DNA of 64,000 nucleotides from Verrucomicrobiota bacterium (lineage in GTDB: Bacteria > Verrucomicrobiota > Verrucomicrobiia > Opitutales > Opitutaceae): assembly GCA_963205455.1 (NCBI GenBank), contig CAUJJL010000191.1, positions 1 through 64,000 on the forward strand. The letters are read 5' to 3'. This document shows, one piece after another, positions 27,176 through 35,940 of this stretch. A model generated the notes under the pieces. It was not told where the DNA came from. It searched no databases and worked only from the letters and a program-made list of their open reading frames with translations. Both the position numbers and the translations under genes were made by a program. Position 1 is the first letter of the stretch. Each line of letters starts with the position of its first letter.

Positions 27176-27277
27176 TCGAAGGATCTTGCCTGTTGCGCAC
27201 CTGAATAGGGGCGTGCCGCACGGACGCTTTCAATTGGTTTGGGCTCGCGGGACGGGGCGTCGTCCTCTTTGTGTCCC

Positions 27278-28525
27278 ATGATGAATTCCGTTCTGCTGAT
27301 CGTTGCGGCGTTGATGGTGATCCGCCTGCTGGGCGAACTCGTCCTTTCGGTCCTCAACTGCCGCGAGGTCCGCCGGCACCGACCAAACCCACCGACGTCG
27401 CTGCTAGCGATCATGGATGCTCCGACTTTCCGGAAGGCGGCCGACTACACGCTGGCCAAGGAGAGGTTTGGAATCATCGACGACATTTTCGGATCACTTG
27501 TGCTGGCGCTGGTCATATTCGGCGACATTCTTCCGGTGTTGTTTGCAAAGATGGCCTCCTGGTCACCGGGCACGGGGAAGTGGGATGATGCGCTCTTTGT
27601 TCTCGTTTCCGGGATCCTGGTCAGCATTCCGAGCCTTCCGATGGATTGGTGGTCGCAGTTTCGATTGGAAGCAAAATTCGGTTTCAACAAGAGCACGCCG
27701 GGCCTCTGGGTTGCCGACAGGCTAAAGACGCTTATGCTGACACTTGCGATCGGATTTCCCCTGCTCTGGGGGCTGCTCTCACTCGTCGATGCCGTGGGGG
27801 AAACCTGGTGGATTTGGGGATTTGCGCTGTTCTTCTCGTTTCAGCTCCTGATGCTCGTCCTATATCCTAAGCTCATCCTGCCGCTATTCAACAAGCTCAC
27901 ACCCCTGGCTGATGAAAGTCTGCGCGCGCGCCTGATGGCCCTCGCGGACAGGACGGGATTCAAGGCCAAGGCCATCGAGGTCATGGACGGATCCAAACGG
28001 TCGGGTCATTCGAACGCGTTCTTTACCGGATTCGGACGTTTTCGCCGCATCGTTTTGTTTGACACCCTCATAGCCCAATTGACACCCGAAGAACTTGAAG
28101 CGGTGCTTGCGCACGAGGTGGGACATTACCGAAAGGGGCACATTCCGAAGATGCTGCTCGTATCGGCGGTGATGCAGTTCATCGGGTTTGCGCTGATCGC
28201 CTGGCTCGCCCGCTCCCCATGGTTCAATCCCACCTTCGGGTTTCCCGAGGGCGAACTTGCGCCTGCGTTCCTGCTGTTTGGCCTGCTCAGTGGTCTGGTG
28301 ACGTTTTGGTTTTCTCCGGTCAGCAACCTCTTTTCGAGGCGTCACGAATATGAGGCGGACCGCTTTGCCCGCGATGCAATGAATGGTCCCGCCGCGATGG
28401 TCGGAGCTCTGCACAAGCTCGCACAAAAGAACCTGACGAACCTGACACCGCATCCCTGGTACAGCGGCTTTCACTATTCGCATCCGACGATGGTGGAACG
28501 AGAGCGTGCGTTGATGGCTCCCTAG
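27278..28525 (+). CDS. M48 family zinc metalloprotease (Ste24/HtpX-like)
   Basis: Integral-membrane endopeptidase of 415 residues. ATG 27278 places a membrane helix at the N-terminus (SVLLIVAALMVIRLLGELV). Further spans are seen around 70-90 (LVLALVIFGDILPVLF), 140-200 and 285-340 (SAVMQFIGFALIAWLA; LLFGLLSGLVTFWF). The zinc motif HEVGH lies in LEAVLAHEVGHYRKGH near residue 280; the third zinc ligand is probably the Glu in RRHEYEADRFARDA. SNAFFTGFGRFRRIVLFDTL is the conserved segment before it. The layout resembles the CAAX prenyl protease Ste24; in bacteria the role is likely membrane-protein quality control. Confidence 0.92.
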   Translation: MMNSVLLIVAALMVIRLLGELVLSVLNCREVRRHRPNPPTSLLAIMDAPTFRKAADYTLAKERFGIIDDIFGSLVLALVIFGDILPVLFAKMASWSPGTGKWDDALFVLVSGILVSIPSLPMDWWSQFRLEAKFGFNKSTPGLWVADRLKTLMLTLAIGFPLLWGLLSLVDAVGETWWIWGFALFFSFQLLMLVLYPKLILPLFNKLTPLADESLRARLMALADRTGFKAKAIEVMDGSKRSGHSNAFFTGFGRFRRIVLFDTLIAQLTPEELEAVLAHEVGHYRKGHIPKMLLVSAVMQFIGFALIAWLARSPWFNPTFGFPEGELAPAFLLFGLLSGLVTFWFSPVSNLFSRRHEYEADRFARDAMNGPAAMVGALHKLAQKNLTNLTPHPWYSGFHYSHPTMVERERALMAP

Positions 28526-28557
28526 TCCGAAGGATTTGCGGCGCTGCGGGCTGATCC

Positions 28558-29472
28558 GTGAATAGGCTCTTGGCAGCGCGATGGAAGGCGGTCCTGTTTC
28601 TGGCGGGAATCCTCGCGCTACAGGATGCCAGCGGATTTACGGTGGCAACCTACAACGTCGAAAATTACACTCTGTCTGACCGCGTTGTTGAAGGCACCTA
28701 TCGAAGGGCGTATCCGAAGTCGGAGGATGCAAAGGCGGCACTGCGCCGCGTGCTTCGCGCCATCGACGCCGACGTCGTCGTCCTGCAGGAGATGGGATCA
28801 CGTCCCTTTCTTGAGGAACTTCGTGATGATCTCGCGAGCGAGGGATTGAAATACTCCTTTGCGCACGTGGTGTCTGCCGCGGACAATGATCGACACCTGG
28901 CGGTGCTTGCGCGAATTGCGCCGGACACCTTGAGCGATCACACGGATCTGACGTTCAAGTACTTTGAGCGGCGGGAACCCGTGAAGCGTGGACTGCTTCA
29001 GTTGGATTTCCGATCAGGGCATCGGCGCATGACGCTCTACGGTGTGCACCTGAAGAGCCGACTCACAGATGTGCCAGAGGACCCGGAGTCGGAGCGCCGA
29101 CGCGTCGGAGAGGCAATGGCCATTCGAAATCGGATTCTGGAAGTGGAAACGGATCCGCAACGGGATGTTTTCCTGATCCTGGGAGATTTCAACGATCACA
29201 AGGCATCACGAGCCGTGCGCGCCTTTCTTCAGCGCGGGAAAACACTGATTTCCGAAATCGTGCCCGCCGCCGACAGGAATGGGGATCGCTGGACCTACCA
29301 CTTTGAGAAACAGGATACGTATGATCGAGTTGATCTGCTGCTGGCGTCACCGGCACTGAAGGCCCGCATTCTCCCGGAGGCCGCACGCGTCTGGGATGGA
29401 CCAGACGTCGCCGCCGCGAGTGACCATCGTCCGGTTGTGATCACCATCGATTGGCCACCCTCGAGCAATTGA
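28558..29472 (+). CDS. secreted endonuclease/exonuclease/phosphatase-family protein
   Basis: EEP-superfamily hydrolase of 304 residues with GTG start at 28558. A signal peptide is likely (RWKAVLFLAGILALQDASG), so it acts in the periplasm or outside. Active-site signatures: ATYNVENYT (Asn), DVVVLQEMGSRP (metal-binding Glu), LYGVHLKSRL, LILGDFNDHKASRAVRAF (Asp/Asn) and the final ASDHRPVVITI (Asp-His pair). Members cleave DNA, RNA or phosphoesters; the substrate here is not clear. It begins 32 bases after the M48 gene, perhaps in the same transcript. Confidence 0.88.
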   Translation: MNRLLAARWKAVLFLAGILALQDASGFTVATYNVENYTLSDRVVEGTYRRAYPKSEDAKAALRRVLRAIDADVVVLQEMGSRPFLEELRDDLASEGLKYSFAHVVSAADNDRHLAVLARIAPDTLSDHTDLTFKYFERREPVKRGLLQLDFRSGHRRMTLYGVHLKSRLTDVPEDPESERRRVGEAMAIRNRILEVETDPQRDVFLILGDFNDHKASRAVRAFLQRGKTLISEIVPAADRNGDRWTYHFEKQDTYDRVDLLLASPALKARILPEAARVWDGPDVAAASDHRPVVITIDWPPSSN

Positions 29473-29537
29473 GGCGGATAGCCAATCAGGAGCCGAACGA
29501 CCAGCGTGGCCGTTTCGGATGAATCCGGACACTCGAA

Positions 29538-30455
29538 CTATTGAACAGAAACGGGGATCGTCAGCTCGCCGGTATCGTATCCCTTGAGAAAGAGACTGCC
29601 GCTGCCCGGGCGTCCACCCTGGACATTGATCGTCACGCTTACCTGGCCTTCGGGAACGAGGACTTCGGGCATGATGACGCTTTCCGGGACATCGGTTGTG
29701 ATGTCGAGCAGGAGGCCGCCCGGAGGCGCGGCGTTGGGAAGTGTGAAGGTCAGGGTCTGGATCTGGCCACCGCGCAGGGAGAGCGAGGTAGGCATGACGC
29801 TCACGGTTCCGCTGTCGACCCGGAACGTTCCGACCGGCGAATTGCCGTTTGCGCCCCCTATGGAAACGCGGTAGTTGCGGTTGGGTTCAACGGCAGGAAC
29901 AAAGACTCCAAGGGCGTTGGGCGATTCGAAAACCGTCCGGGCCGGTGTGCTGTCGAAATAGACGACATCCTGAGGCGTGAAGCCACGTCCGAGCACGCTT
30001 ACCTTCGCTCCGACCGGGCCGCGGTTGACCTCGAGGGAAAGCACGTAGCGTCCCACGATGTCGAGGGTTCTCACGGGAGTATAGGCTTCGCGGGGGGTAA
30101 CGATTCCGCTGCTCTCAACCTGAAAGTTGACGAGGTAGTAGTAGGCGAGCTTCGTGGTGCCGGGAGGGAGCGGATATTCAAATTCGTAGATGTCCTGGCC
30201 AAGGGCACTCGGCTTCATCTGATAATTTTTCCCTGCGACGATGACGAGAGGCGTGATGCTGCCGCTGACGATCGCCGAACTCTTTGGCGTTGCCCGCATG
30301 GAGAACGTATAAATCTGGGAAGGGTTCTCCGCCAGGGTCGACGGTGTCAGGTCGATGATCTTAACCTCATCGCATCCGGTGAACAGGAAGAGGCTGAAGG
30401 CAGTGGTGAGTCCGAGAAAGATTCGTCTCGCGTGAAAGAAGCTGCTATTGTGCAT
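29538..30455 (-). CDS. IPT/TIG-domain lipoprotein, unknown function
   Basis: A 305-residue predicted lipoprotein. Start 30455 gives an N-terminus with a positive patch and a lipobox (MHNSSFFHARRIFLGL ... LFLFTGC), so Cys would be lipidated; the frame runs open much further upstream (30719) without protein character. An IPT/TIG-like fold is suggested by GPVGAKVSVLGRGFTPQDVVYFDSTPA and SPVGTFRVDSGTV. The rest is beta-rich with no catalytic motif. It diverges from hemW; the ATGs are 56 bases apart. Confidence 0.75.
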   Translation of the reverse strand: MHNSSFFHARRIFLGLTTAFSLFLFTGCDEVKIIDLTPSTLAENPSQIYTFSMRATPKSSAIVSGSITPLVIVAGKNYQMKPSALGQDIYEFEYPLPPGTTKLAYYYLVNFQVESSGIVTPREAYTPVRTLDIVGRYVLSLEVNRGPVGAKVSVLGRGFTPQDVVYFDSTPARTVFESPNALGVFVPAVEPNRNYRVSIGGANGNSPVGTFRVDSGTVSVMPTSLSLRGGQIQTLTFTLPNAAPPGGLLLDITTDVPESVIMPEVLVPEGQVSVTINVQGGRPGSGSLFLKGYDTGELTIPVSVQ

Positions 30456-30511
30456 TGGTTGTTTAGGAGAAAAACCGGATGGGAACGCAACACAAAGCCC
30501 CGGCCATTGCA

Positions 30512-31714
30512 ATGAGTGAGTTTTCAAGGGCGCGAAGGGAGTGCCCGGAAGGTAACTGCGTCCTGCCGGGACTGTATGTTCATGTTCCTTTCTGTGCATC
30601 CACTTGCGATTTTTGTGCCTTTTACCAGGTGAGACCGGATGCGGAGAAAATCGCGGAATTTTTCGAAGGCATCCGCCGGGAGATCGGGTTGGTGGAATGG
30701 AGCAAGCCAATAGGTACAATCTTTTGGGGCGGTGGGACCCCCGGGCTCCTGTCGCCGGACCAATTGCGCCGCCTGGGCAGCCTCGTCCGGACGATCAAGG
30801 GAGTGTGCGAGGCCGCGGAATGGACGGTAGAACTTGCTCCGGGGTCGGTGACGATCGAACGGCTTGCTGCGCTCAAGGAGATAGGTGTGACCCGGCTCTC
30901 GATCGGCGTGCAGAGTTTCCGGCCTGGACTCCTGGATGCGCTGGGGCGGAGGCATACCCGCGAACAGGCGTTGCGGGCCTATGACCGCGCCAGGCAGATG
31001 TCCTTTCACAGCGTGAGCCTGGATCTGATGTTTGCGTTGCCCGGACAGACGGAGGAGGACTGGCTGGCTGACCTTTCCGAAGCGATCGCATTGCAGCCCG
31101 ATCACCTTTCGACCTATTGCCTCACATTTGAAGAGGACACAGCTCTCTGGGTGAAGCTTTCTCAGGGAAAGGTAAAGCGGAGCGAGCAGCGCGAAGCGGA
31201 TCTCTATCTGGCGACCTGGGAGCGCCTGGGTACTGCGGGATATGGGCAATACGAAGTATCCAATTTTGCAAGGCCAGGGCATGCCTGCCTTCACAACCTG
31301 AACACCTGGCAAATGCAAGAGTGGGTGGGGCTGGGCCCCTCGGCGGCGTCGCAGCACCTGGGCATTCGCGGGACAAACATCAGCGATCTGCTGCAGTGGC
31401 GCCAGGGACTGGATCGGAAGGAAAGAATGACGGAGGATCGTAGTATCCTCACCGACCGGAATCTGTTGGAAGATGCTCTGATCTTCGGGTTGCGCATGAA
31501 TTCCGGGGTCGACTGGCGGCAATTGCGCTCACGATTTCCCAACGGCGTTGACGCCCTTGACCAGGGGCGGGCGGTGGAGCGCGTGGTCAAGCGACTGGAA
31601 GGTGATGGATTGGTCCAGATTGAGGGTGCGCGCTGGGCGCTGACCGATCGCGGACGACTGCTTGCCGATGCGGTTGCGACCGAAATCATGGGCGCATTCG
31701 AGGTGACGGCCTAA
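30512..31714 (+). CDS. hemW: radical SAM HemW-like protein (coproporphyrinogen oxidase-like)
   Basis: Radical SAM protein of 400 residues from ATG 30512 (an in-frame ATG at 30479 gives 411). The iron-sulfur Cys triad is in VPFCASTCDFCAFYQ (CxxxCxxC). Other landmarks: FWGGGTPGLLSPDQL (the GGTP motif), VELAPGSVTIERLAAL, GVTRLSIGVQSF, DLMFALPGQTEEDWL, YCLTFEEDT and YGQYEVSNFARPG. HemW binds heme and is thought to insert it into proteins; older annotation as anaerobic HemN is less likely because the HemN C-terminal region is missing. The next two envelope genes follow closely. Confidence 0.9.
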   Translation: MSEFSRARRECPEGNCVLPGLYVHVPFCASTCDFCAFYQVRPDAEKIAEFFEGIRREIGLVEWSKPIGTIFWGGGTPGLLSPDQLRRLGSLVRTIKGVCEAAEWTVELAPGSVTIERLAALKEIGVTRLSIGVQSFRPGLLDALGRRHTREQALRAYDRARQMSFHSVSLDLMFALPGQTEEDWLADLSEAIALQPDHLSTYCLTFEEDTALWVKLSQGKVKRSEQREADLYLATWERLGTAGYGQYEVSNFARPGHACLHNLNTWQMQEWVGLGPSAASQHLGIRGTNISDLLQWRQGLDRKERMTEDRSILTDRNLLEDALIFGLRMNSGVDWRQLRSRFPNGVDALDQGRAVERVVKRLEGDGLVQIEGARWALTDRGRLLADAVATEIMGAFEVTA

Positions 31715-31729
31715 TTTGTGACGGGCGCT

Positions 31730-32239
31730 ATGATGCAGGGAATACCGATGGGCTGGATGCGAATGCTGGTGGTGACTGCTGGCGTTGCTATTCTCGCCTC
31801 ATGCCAGGCGCCTCGGCGTGATGCCGTGGGCTATGATCCTTTGGTGGCTCGCTTTTTTGTAGAGTCGCGCGCCTCGGAGTACGGGCGGTCGGTTGTGCTC
31901 CCGCAGAGTGGCGTGTTCATATCGGTCGACCCTAAACCGGTGATCATGGAGTTCGACATCACGGATGCGGAGGTTGCCCAGGTCGAACTGGGGCAATGCC
32001 TTCTTGTCCGGCTCACGACCGCGGCTGCCCGGGACCTCTATCGCCTGACGGGATCGGCGCAGGGCAGGCGTCTGGTTCTCTCGCTCAACGATCAGATTGT
32101 AGGTGCACGAAAAATTGACCGCCCGCTGGATGACGGCACGATCCTGATTTTTGTGGAGAGACCTGACAATGAGCTTCCTGCCATGGTGGACCGATTGAAA
32201 AAGACATCCGGAGATATCCGGAGAAAACTCGCGCGCTGA
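31730..32239 (+). CDS. predicted lipoprotein with a SecD-like periplasmic segment
   Basis: A 169-residue protein with an N-terminal signal and lipobox-like end (MLVVTAGVAILASC), so probably lipidated. The region around residues 85-140 (LLVRLTTAAARDLYRLTGSAQGR, LVLSLNDQIVGARKIDRPL) reads like the P1 head region of SecD/SecDF, where such a strand-helix pattern with RxL...LxLNDxIVxA is common. No transmembrane helices beyond the signal are seen, so it is not a translocase. This assignment is from pattern memory and is modest. It sits 16-20 bases after hemW (start 31730; GTG 31718 possible) and 4 bases before an M23 peptidase. Confidence 0.6.
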   Translation: MMQGIPMGWMRMLVVTAGVAILASCQAPRRDAVGYDPLVARFFVESRASEYGRSVVLPQSGVFISVDPKPVIMEFDITDAEVAQVELGQCLLVRLTTAAARDLYRLTGSAQGRRLVLSLNDQIVGARKIDRPLDDGTILIFVERPDNELPAMVDRLKKTSGDIRRKLAR

Positions 32240-32242
32240 GAG

Positions 32243-33265
32243 ATGGTCATGATTCGATGGATGATCGCCCTGTGCACGGCGATCGGGCTCGGCTCCGCGG
32301 AAGGCGCATCACAGCGGATGGCGCTGATCTGGCCGACGCCAAACACGGCATGGGCGGAGGGCAGGCCGTTGGATTCGTTCATACAGCCTACGTCGTCTGG
32401 CGAGACTCTTTCCGGATGCTTTGGCTGTGTGAGAACGGGCGGAGGACAATTCCATGAGGGCATCGATCTGAAGCCCTTGAAACGGGACCGTCGGGGCGAA
32501 CCCGAGGATCCGGTTTTTGCCGTCCTTGCTGGCGTTGTCCGTCACGTCAATACCAAGGCCGGGGAAAGCAGTTATGGTCGTTATGTCGTCGTCGAACATC
32601 TCGGAGCGACTCCAGCAGTCTATTCGCTTTACGCGCATCTTGCGCGTATTGTGGACGGGCTGAAGGTCGGCGATGCAGTCAGCGAGGGTCAGACGCTGGG
32701 CCGGATGGGCCGCAGCGCCGGCGGTTATGTCATTCCCCGGGAGCGTGCGCATCTGCATTTCGAGTTTGGGTTGATGATCACGCGTGAGTTTCAGAGCTGG
32801 TACGATCGCAGAAAGTTCGGGAGTCCGAACGAACACGGACTCTGGAACGGCATGAACCTGATGGGGTTTGATCCACTGGAGTTCTTTCAGGAGCAGCGTG
32901 ATGGGAAAGTGGATACATTCCTCCAGTACTTGGAAGCCATGAAACCGGCCGTGACCTTCCGTATTGCAACCCACCGGTATCCAGATTTTCCCCGCCGCTA
33001 TCCTGAGCTGGTCCTCAGGCAGCCTGAGGGACTTGTGGCTGGATGGGAGATCACGACGAATGCCACGGGGCTGCCGTTCCGGTGGCGTGCGCTTGGGTCC
33101 ATGGAGGTGTCGGGTTATCGAAACAATGAGGTGCGGATCCTGGAGCACGATGCCGGAATTGCGAAGGCAGTCCGCTGCAAGTCGCTCGTCATTTCGCAAC
33201 GCGGACGCCCGGCGCCGGGAAGGGATCTGCTGACGCTGGTGCAGCAGCTTTTTGGGGTGGACTAG
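32243..33265 (+). CDS. M23 family peptidase (LytM-like), secreted
   Basis: Zinc metallopeptidase likely acting on peptidoglycan; 340 residues. A signal peptide is present (MIRWMIALCTAIGLGSAEG). The LytM core shows His and Asp in GGGQFHEGIDLKPL, VFAVLAGVVRHVNTKAGES, YGRYVVVEHL, VYSLYAHLARIVDGLKVGDAV and the final metal His in RAHLHFEFGL. The last 120 residues (after GFDPLEFFQEQ) are an uncharacterised extension. Its stop overlaps the stop of the convergent SNF2 gene in the palindrome CTAG at 33262-33265. Confidence 0.9.
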   Translation: MVMIRWMIALCTAIGLGSAEGASQRMALIWPTPNTAWAEGRPLDSFIQPTSSGETLSGCFGCVRTGGGQFHEGIDLKPLKRDRRGEPEDPVFAVLAGVVRHVNTKAGESSYGRYVVVEHLGATPAVYSLYAHLARIVDGLKVGDAVSEGQTLGRMGRSAGGYVIPRERAHLHFEFGLMITREFQSWYDRRKFGSPNEHGLWNGMNLMGFDPLEFFQEQRDGKVDTFLQYLEAMKPAVTFRIATHRYPDFPRRYPELVLRQPEGLVAGWEITTNATGLPFRWRALGSMEVSGYRNNEVRILEHDAGIAKAVRCKSLVISQRGRPAPGRDLLTLVQQLFGVD

Positions 33266-35736
33266 TCCCGCAGGAGCTCACGCAAATCCGCAAGCGAGAG
33301 CCGGGAGGCGGCCGCATCGCTTGCCTCAAAGACGCCGGCGAGGAGCGCCCGCTTTTCCTCCTGGAGCGCCAGAACCTTCTCTTCGACCGTGCCTGAGCAG
33401 ATCAACTTGTAACTTGTGACGACACGATGCTGCCCGATGCGGTGGGCGCGGTCGGTCGCCTGAGCCTCCACGGCGGGATTCCACCAGGGGTCGAAGTGGA
33501 CGACGGTGTCGGCGGCGGTGAGATTGAGTCCTGTGCCGCCGGCCTTGAGGGAGAGCAGGAAAACCGGAATATCCGGCGAGTTCTGGAAGCGGTCGACTTC
33601 GCCCTGACGCGCACGCGGGCTCATCGTGCCGTCGAGGCTGGCATAGGTGAGTCCTTGCGTATCGAGTTCAGCCTTGAGCAAGGCGAGAAGAGAGGTGAAT
33701 TGCGAGAAGACAAGGAGCCTGTGCCCGTCATCCAAAGCCTCTGCCAGGAGTTCCCGGAAAGCTTCAAGCTTGGCCGAGTGAGAAGCCAGATCCGCACCAT
33801 TCGGTACCAGCGGTGCGGCTTCACCGAGGAGGCGAGGATCGCAGCAGACCTGTCGAAGTCGGAGGATCTGCGTGAATGTTGCGAGGCGAAGCGCCTGTTC
33901 TGACGCGCCGGTGGATTCAAGTTTGTCGATGTCGCGCTCGGTCTGCTCCTTCACGGCGCGGTACAAGGCGGACTGCTCGGGCGAAAGTTCGCACCAGATG
34001 ACCTGTTCAATCTTTCCGGGCAGTTCGGTGGCCACCGCGCGCTTGGTTCGCCGGAGGATGTAGGGCGCGGTCTGCGCGCGAAGGCGCTCGTCCAGCCAGC
34101 TACGCTCTTCGCCGCGAACTCCGCCGGGAACCGGCTTGAGGTACCCGGGCATCAGGAACTCGAAGAGCGAGCGCAGGTCGTCGAACGAATTTTCCAAGGG
34201 AGTGCCGGTCAGGACGCAGCGTCCCCGGCTCTTGAGCGAACGCAGCGCCTGCGCGTTCTGCGAACGCCGGTTCTTCACGTGCTGTGCCTCGTCGGCGACG
34301 ATGCAGGCAAACTCGACTTCCGCCAGCGCCTCGCGATCGCGCACGAGCGTGCCGTAGGACGTGAGCAGGATGTCGAAACTGCGGAGATGTTCTGAACGGG
34401 TAATTCGGGCGGCGCCATGATGCACCTGCACACGCAGATACGGGACAAATCGGACGCATTCCCTGCGCCAGTTTTCGAGCAGGGAGGCGGGGCAGACGAC
34501 GAGGCAGGTTGTGACCTGGAGCCTGCTCGCCTTTGCGTCGGCGATCGTTGACGCAATCATCGCAATCGCCTGAAGCGTTTTTCCCAATCCCATTTCGTCA
34601 GCAAGGATGCCTCCAAGCTGATTTCTGCGGAGGTGGGTGAGCCAGGCCGCGCCGAGATGCTGATAGGGGCGCAGCAGGCCATTGAGAGGTTCGGGCAATG
34701 AAATGGGTTGAAGCCTGCTCAGGTTGCGGAGGGCTTCGCTCCGCGCCTTCCATGTGGCGGGCAGTTCAAATCCCGGTGCGAGTTCCTCCAGAATTTCCTG
34801 GGCCACGGCCAGATGAGCGGTTCCCAATCGATGGACGCGACGGATCGCCGGGGCGTGTGGACCGGCCTCTCCTGAAAGCGCGCGTTGGGCCTGCGACAGC
34901 TTTTCCAACTGTCGTGGATCGAGCAGATATATTTTCCCGTCACTTTCGACATAACCCCGATTGGAGGCGATCGCTGACTGCACGACGAAGTCGTCGGCGC
35001 GTCCGGCGCGGAGCCCGAGAGTAACCGTGAATTCTCCCCGCGTCTCGGTGGTATCGGCGGCGATCTCCGCGGGACGAAGGTGGGAGGTGTTTCGCGTGAA
35101 GTTGTCCGTGAATGCGACGCAGAAATCGTTGCGGAGTGTCGCGCCGTGGGCGGCGAGGAAATTGAGTACGTGGTGGCGGTCGCGAAGCCACCACCTGCGA
35201 TTCGAAGGTTCCAGCGTGAAGCCCGAGGACTTGAGCAGTTCGAGAAGCGGGCCATAGGAAGCGTGTTCCCGGGATGGCAAAACGAAGGATAAAAAATGTT
35301 CGGAACCATCCACCATGGCGGGCGAGACACCCGATGAAGACGATGACGTTCTGACGGTGACCGGTGACTTTGCCTGATGAGGAACTGGCGGGGGTGATCC
35401 CTGATTCGAGGAAGGATGGGCGGAAGGGGAGGAGTCCTCCAGGAATTCACTTGCTCCGCGAAGCACGTGGCCGACCCATGCCAGAGGGCGGTTGGGGTCG
35501 GTCATCCTGAAAAAGACAGGCATCCCCTTTAGCAGGGTTATCAATTCCCGCAATTGCCCGCGTTTGAGTTGAAGAAAAAGTGAGGGAGATGACTTTGCGC
35601 CGAAACGCTGCAAGGCAGCAAGTGCGGGCAGGAACTCGGGCTTTGGTGGGCTGTCGAGATTGAGCTCCACCTTGAGAGGTATGGCATCACGCGCGGCGGC
35701 AGACCCAAGGTTGGGTGGAAGAAGAACTCGAATCAT
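33262..35736 (-). CDS. SNF2-family DNA-dependent ATPase
   Basis: Two-RecA-domain translocase of 824 residues (start ATG 35736, MIRVLLPPNLGSAA). Walker A is in GGILADEMGLGKTLQAIAM near residue 380, the DEAQ-type Walker B in CIVADEAQHVKNRRSQ near 480, then LTGTPLENSFDDLRSLFEFL, and the helicase C half with LLVFSQFTSLLALLKAEL, LSLKAGGTGLNLTAADTVVHFDPWWNPAVEAQATDRAHRIGQ (only parts of this are needed to see motifs V and VI). The N-terminal 350 residues are a family-specific extension without a clear zinc finger. Bacterial SNF2 proteins of this RapA/HepA-like class act on nucleoprotein or transcription complexes; the target is unknown. A second SNF2 gene begins at 62419. Confidence 0.92.
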   Translation of the reverse strand: MIRVLLPPNLGSAAARDAIPLKVELNLDSPPKPEFLPALAALQRFGAKSSPSLFLQLKRGQLRELITLLKGMPVFFRMTDPNRPLAWVGHVLRGASEFLEDSSPSAHPSSNQGSPPPVPHQAKSPVTVRTSSSSSGVSPAMVDGSEHFLSFVLPSREHASYGPLLELLKSSGFTLEPSNRRWWLRDRHHVLNFLAAHGATLRNDFCVAFTDNFTRNTSHLRPAEIAADTTETRGEFTVTLGLRAGRADDFVVQSAIASNRGYVESDGKIYLLDPRQLEKLSQAQRALSGEAGPHAPAIRRVHRLGTAHLAVAQEILEELAPGFELPATWKARSEALRNLSRLQPISLPEPLNGLLRPYQHLGAAWLTHLRRNQLGGILADEMGLGKTLQAIAMIASTIADAKASRLQVTTCLVVCPASLLENWRRECVRFVPYLRVQVHHGAARITRSEHLRSFDILLTSYGTLVRDREALAEVEFACIVADEAQHVKNRRSQNAQALRSLKSRGRCVLTGTPLENSFDDLRSLFEFLMPGYLKPVPGGVRGEERSWLDERLRAQTAPYILRRTKRAVATELPGKIEQVIWCELSPEQSALYRAVKEQTERDIDKLESTGASEQALRLATFTQILRLRQVCCDPRLLGEAAPLVPNGADLASHSAKLEAFRELLAEALDDGHRLLVFSQFTSLLALLKAELDTQGLTYASLDGTMSPRARQGEVDRFQNSPDIPVFLLSLKAGGTGLNLTAADTVVHFDPWWNPAVEAQATDRAHRIGQHRVVTSYKLICSGTVEEKVLALQEEKRALLAGVFEASDAAASRLSLADLRELLRD

Positions 35737-35940
35737 GAAAAGAAATTGTGAATCCCGGGAGGCATGGGGCGCGTATAGAATGCGTGCAAATTCAATCCAA
35801 GCCGTGCTTCGCCTGATGTTCCACCTCATTGATTTCCATTGCCTGAGAACCAGGACATCCTCACTTGCCTCCGTCGCAATTGTGAAGGGAGCCTATTCTT
35901 TCGATAAATGTCTGATGCTTGCAAATTCCAGCGAGCCTAG

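Noticed and set aside
33262..33265. Shared CTAG at the stops of the M23 and SNF2 genes as a special site
   Set aside because: A palindromic CTAG simply lets two convergent genes share their stop codons; no further structure supports a regulatory role.
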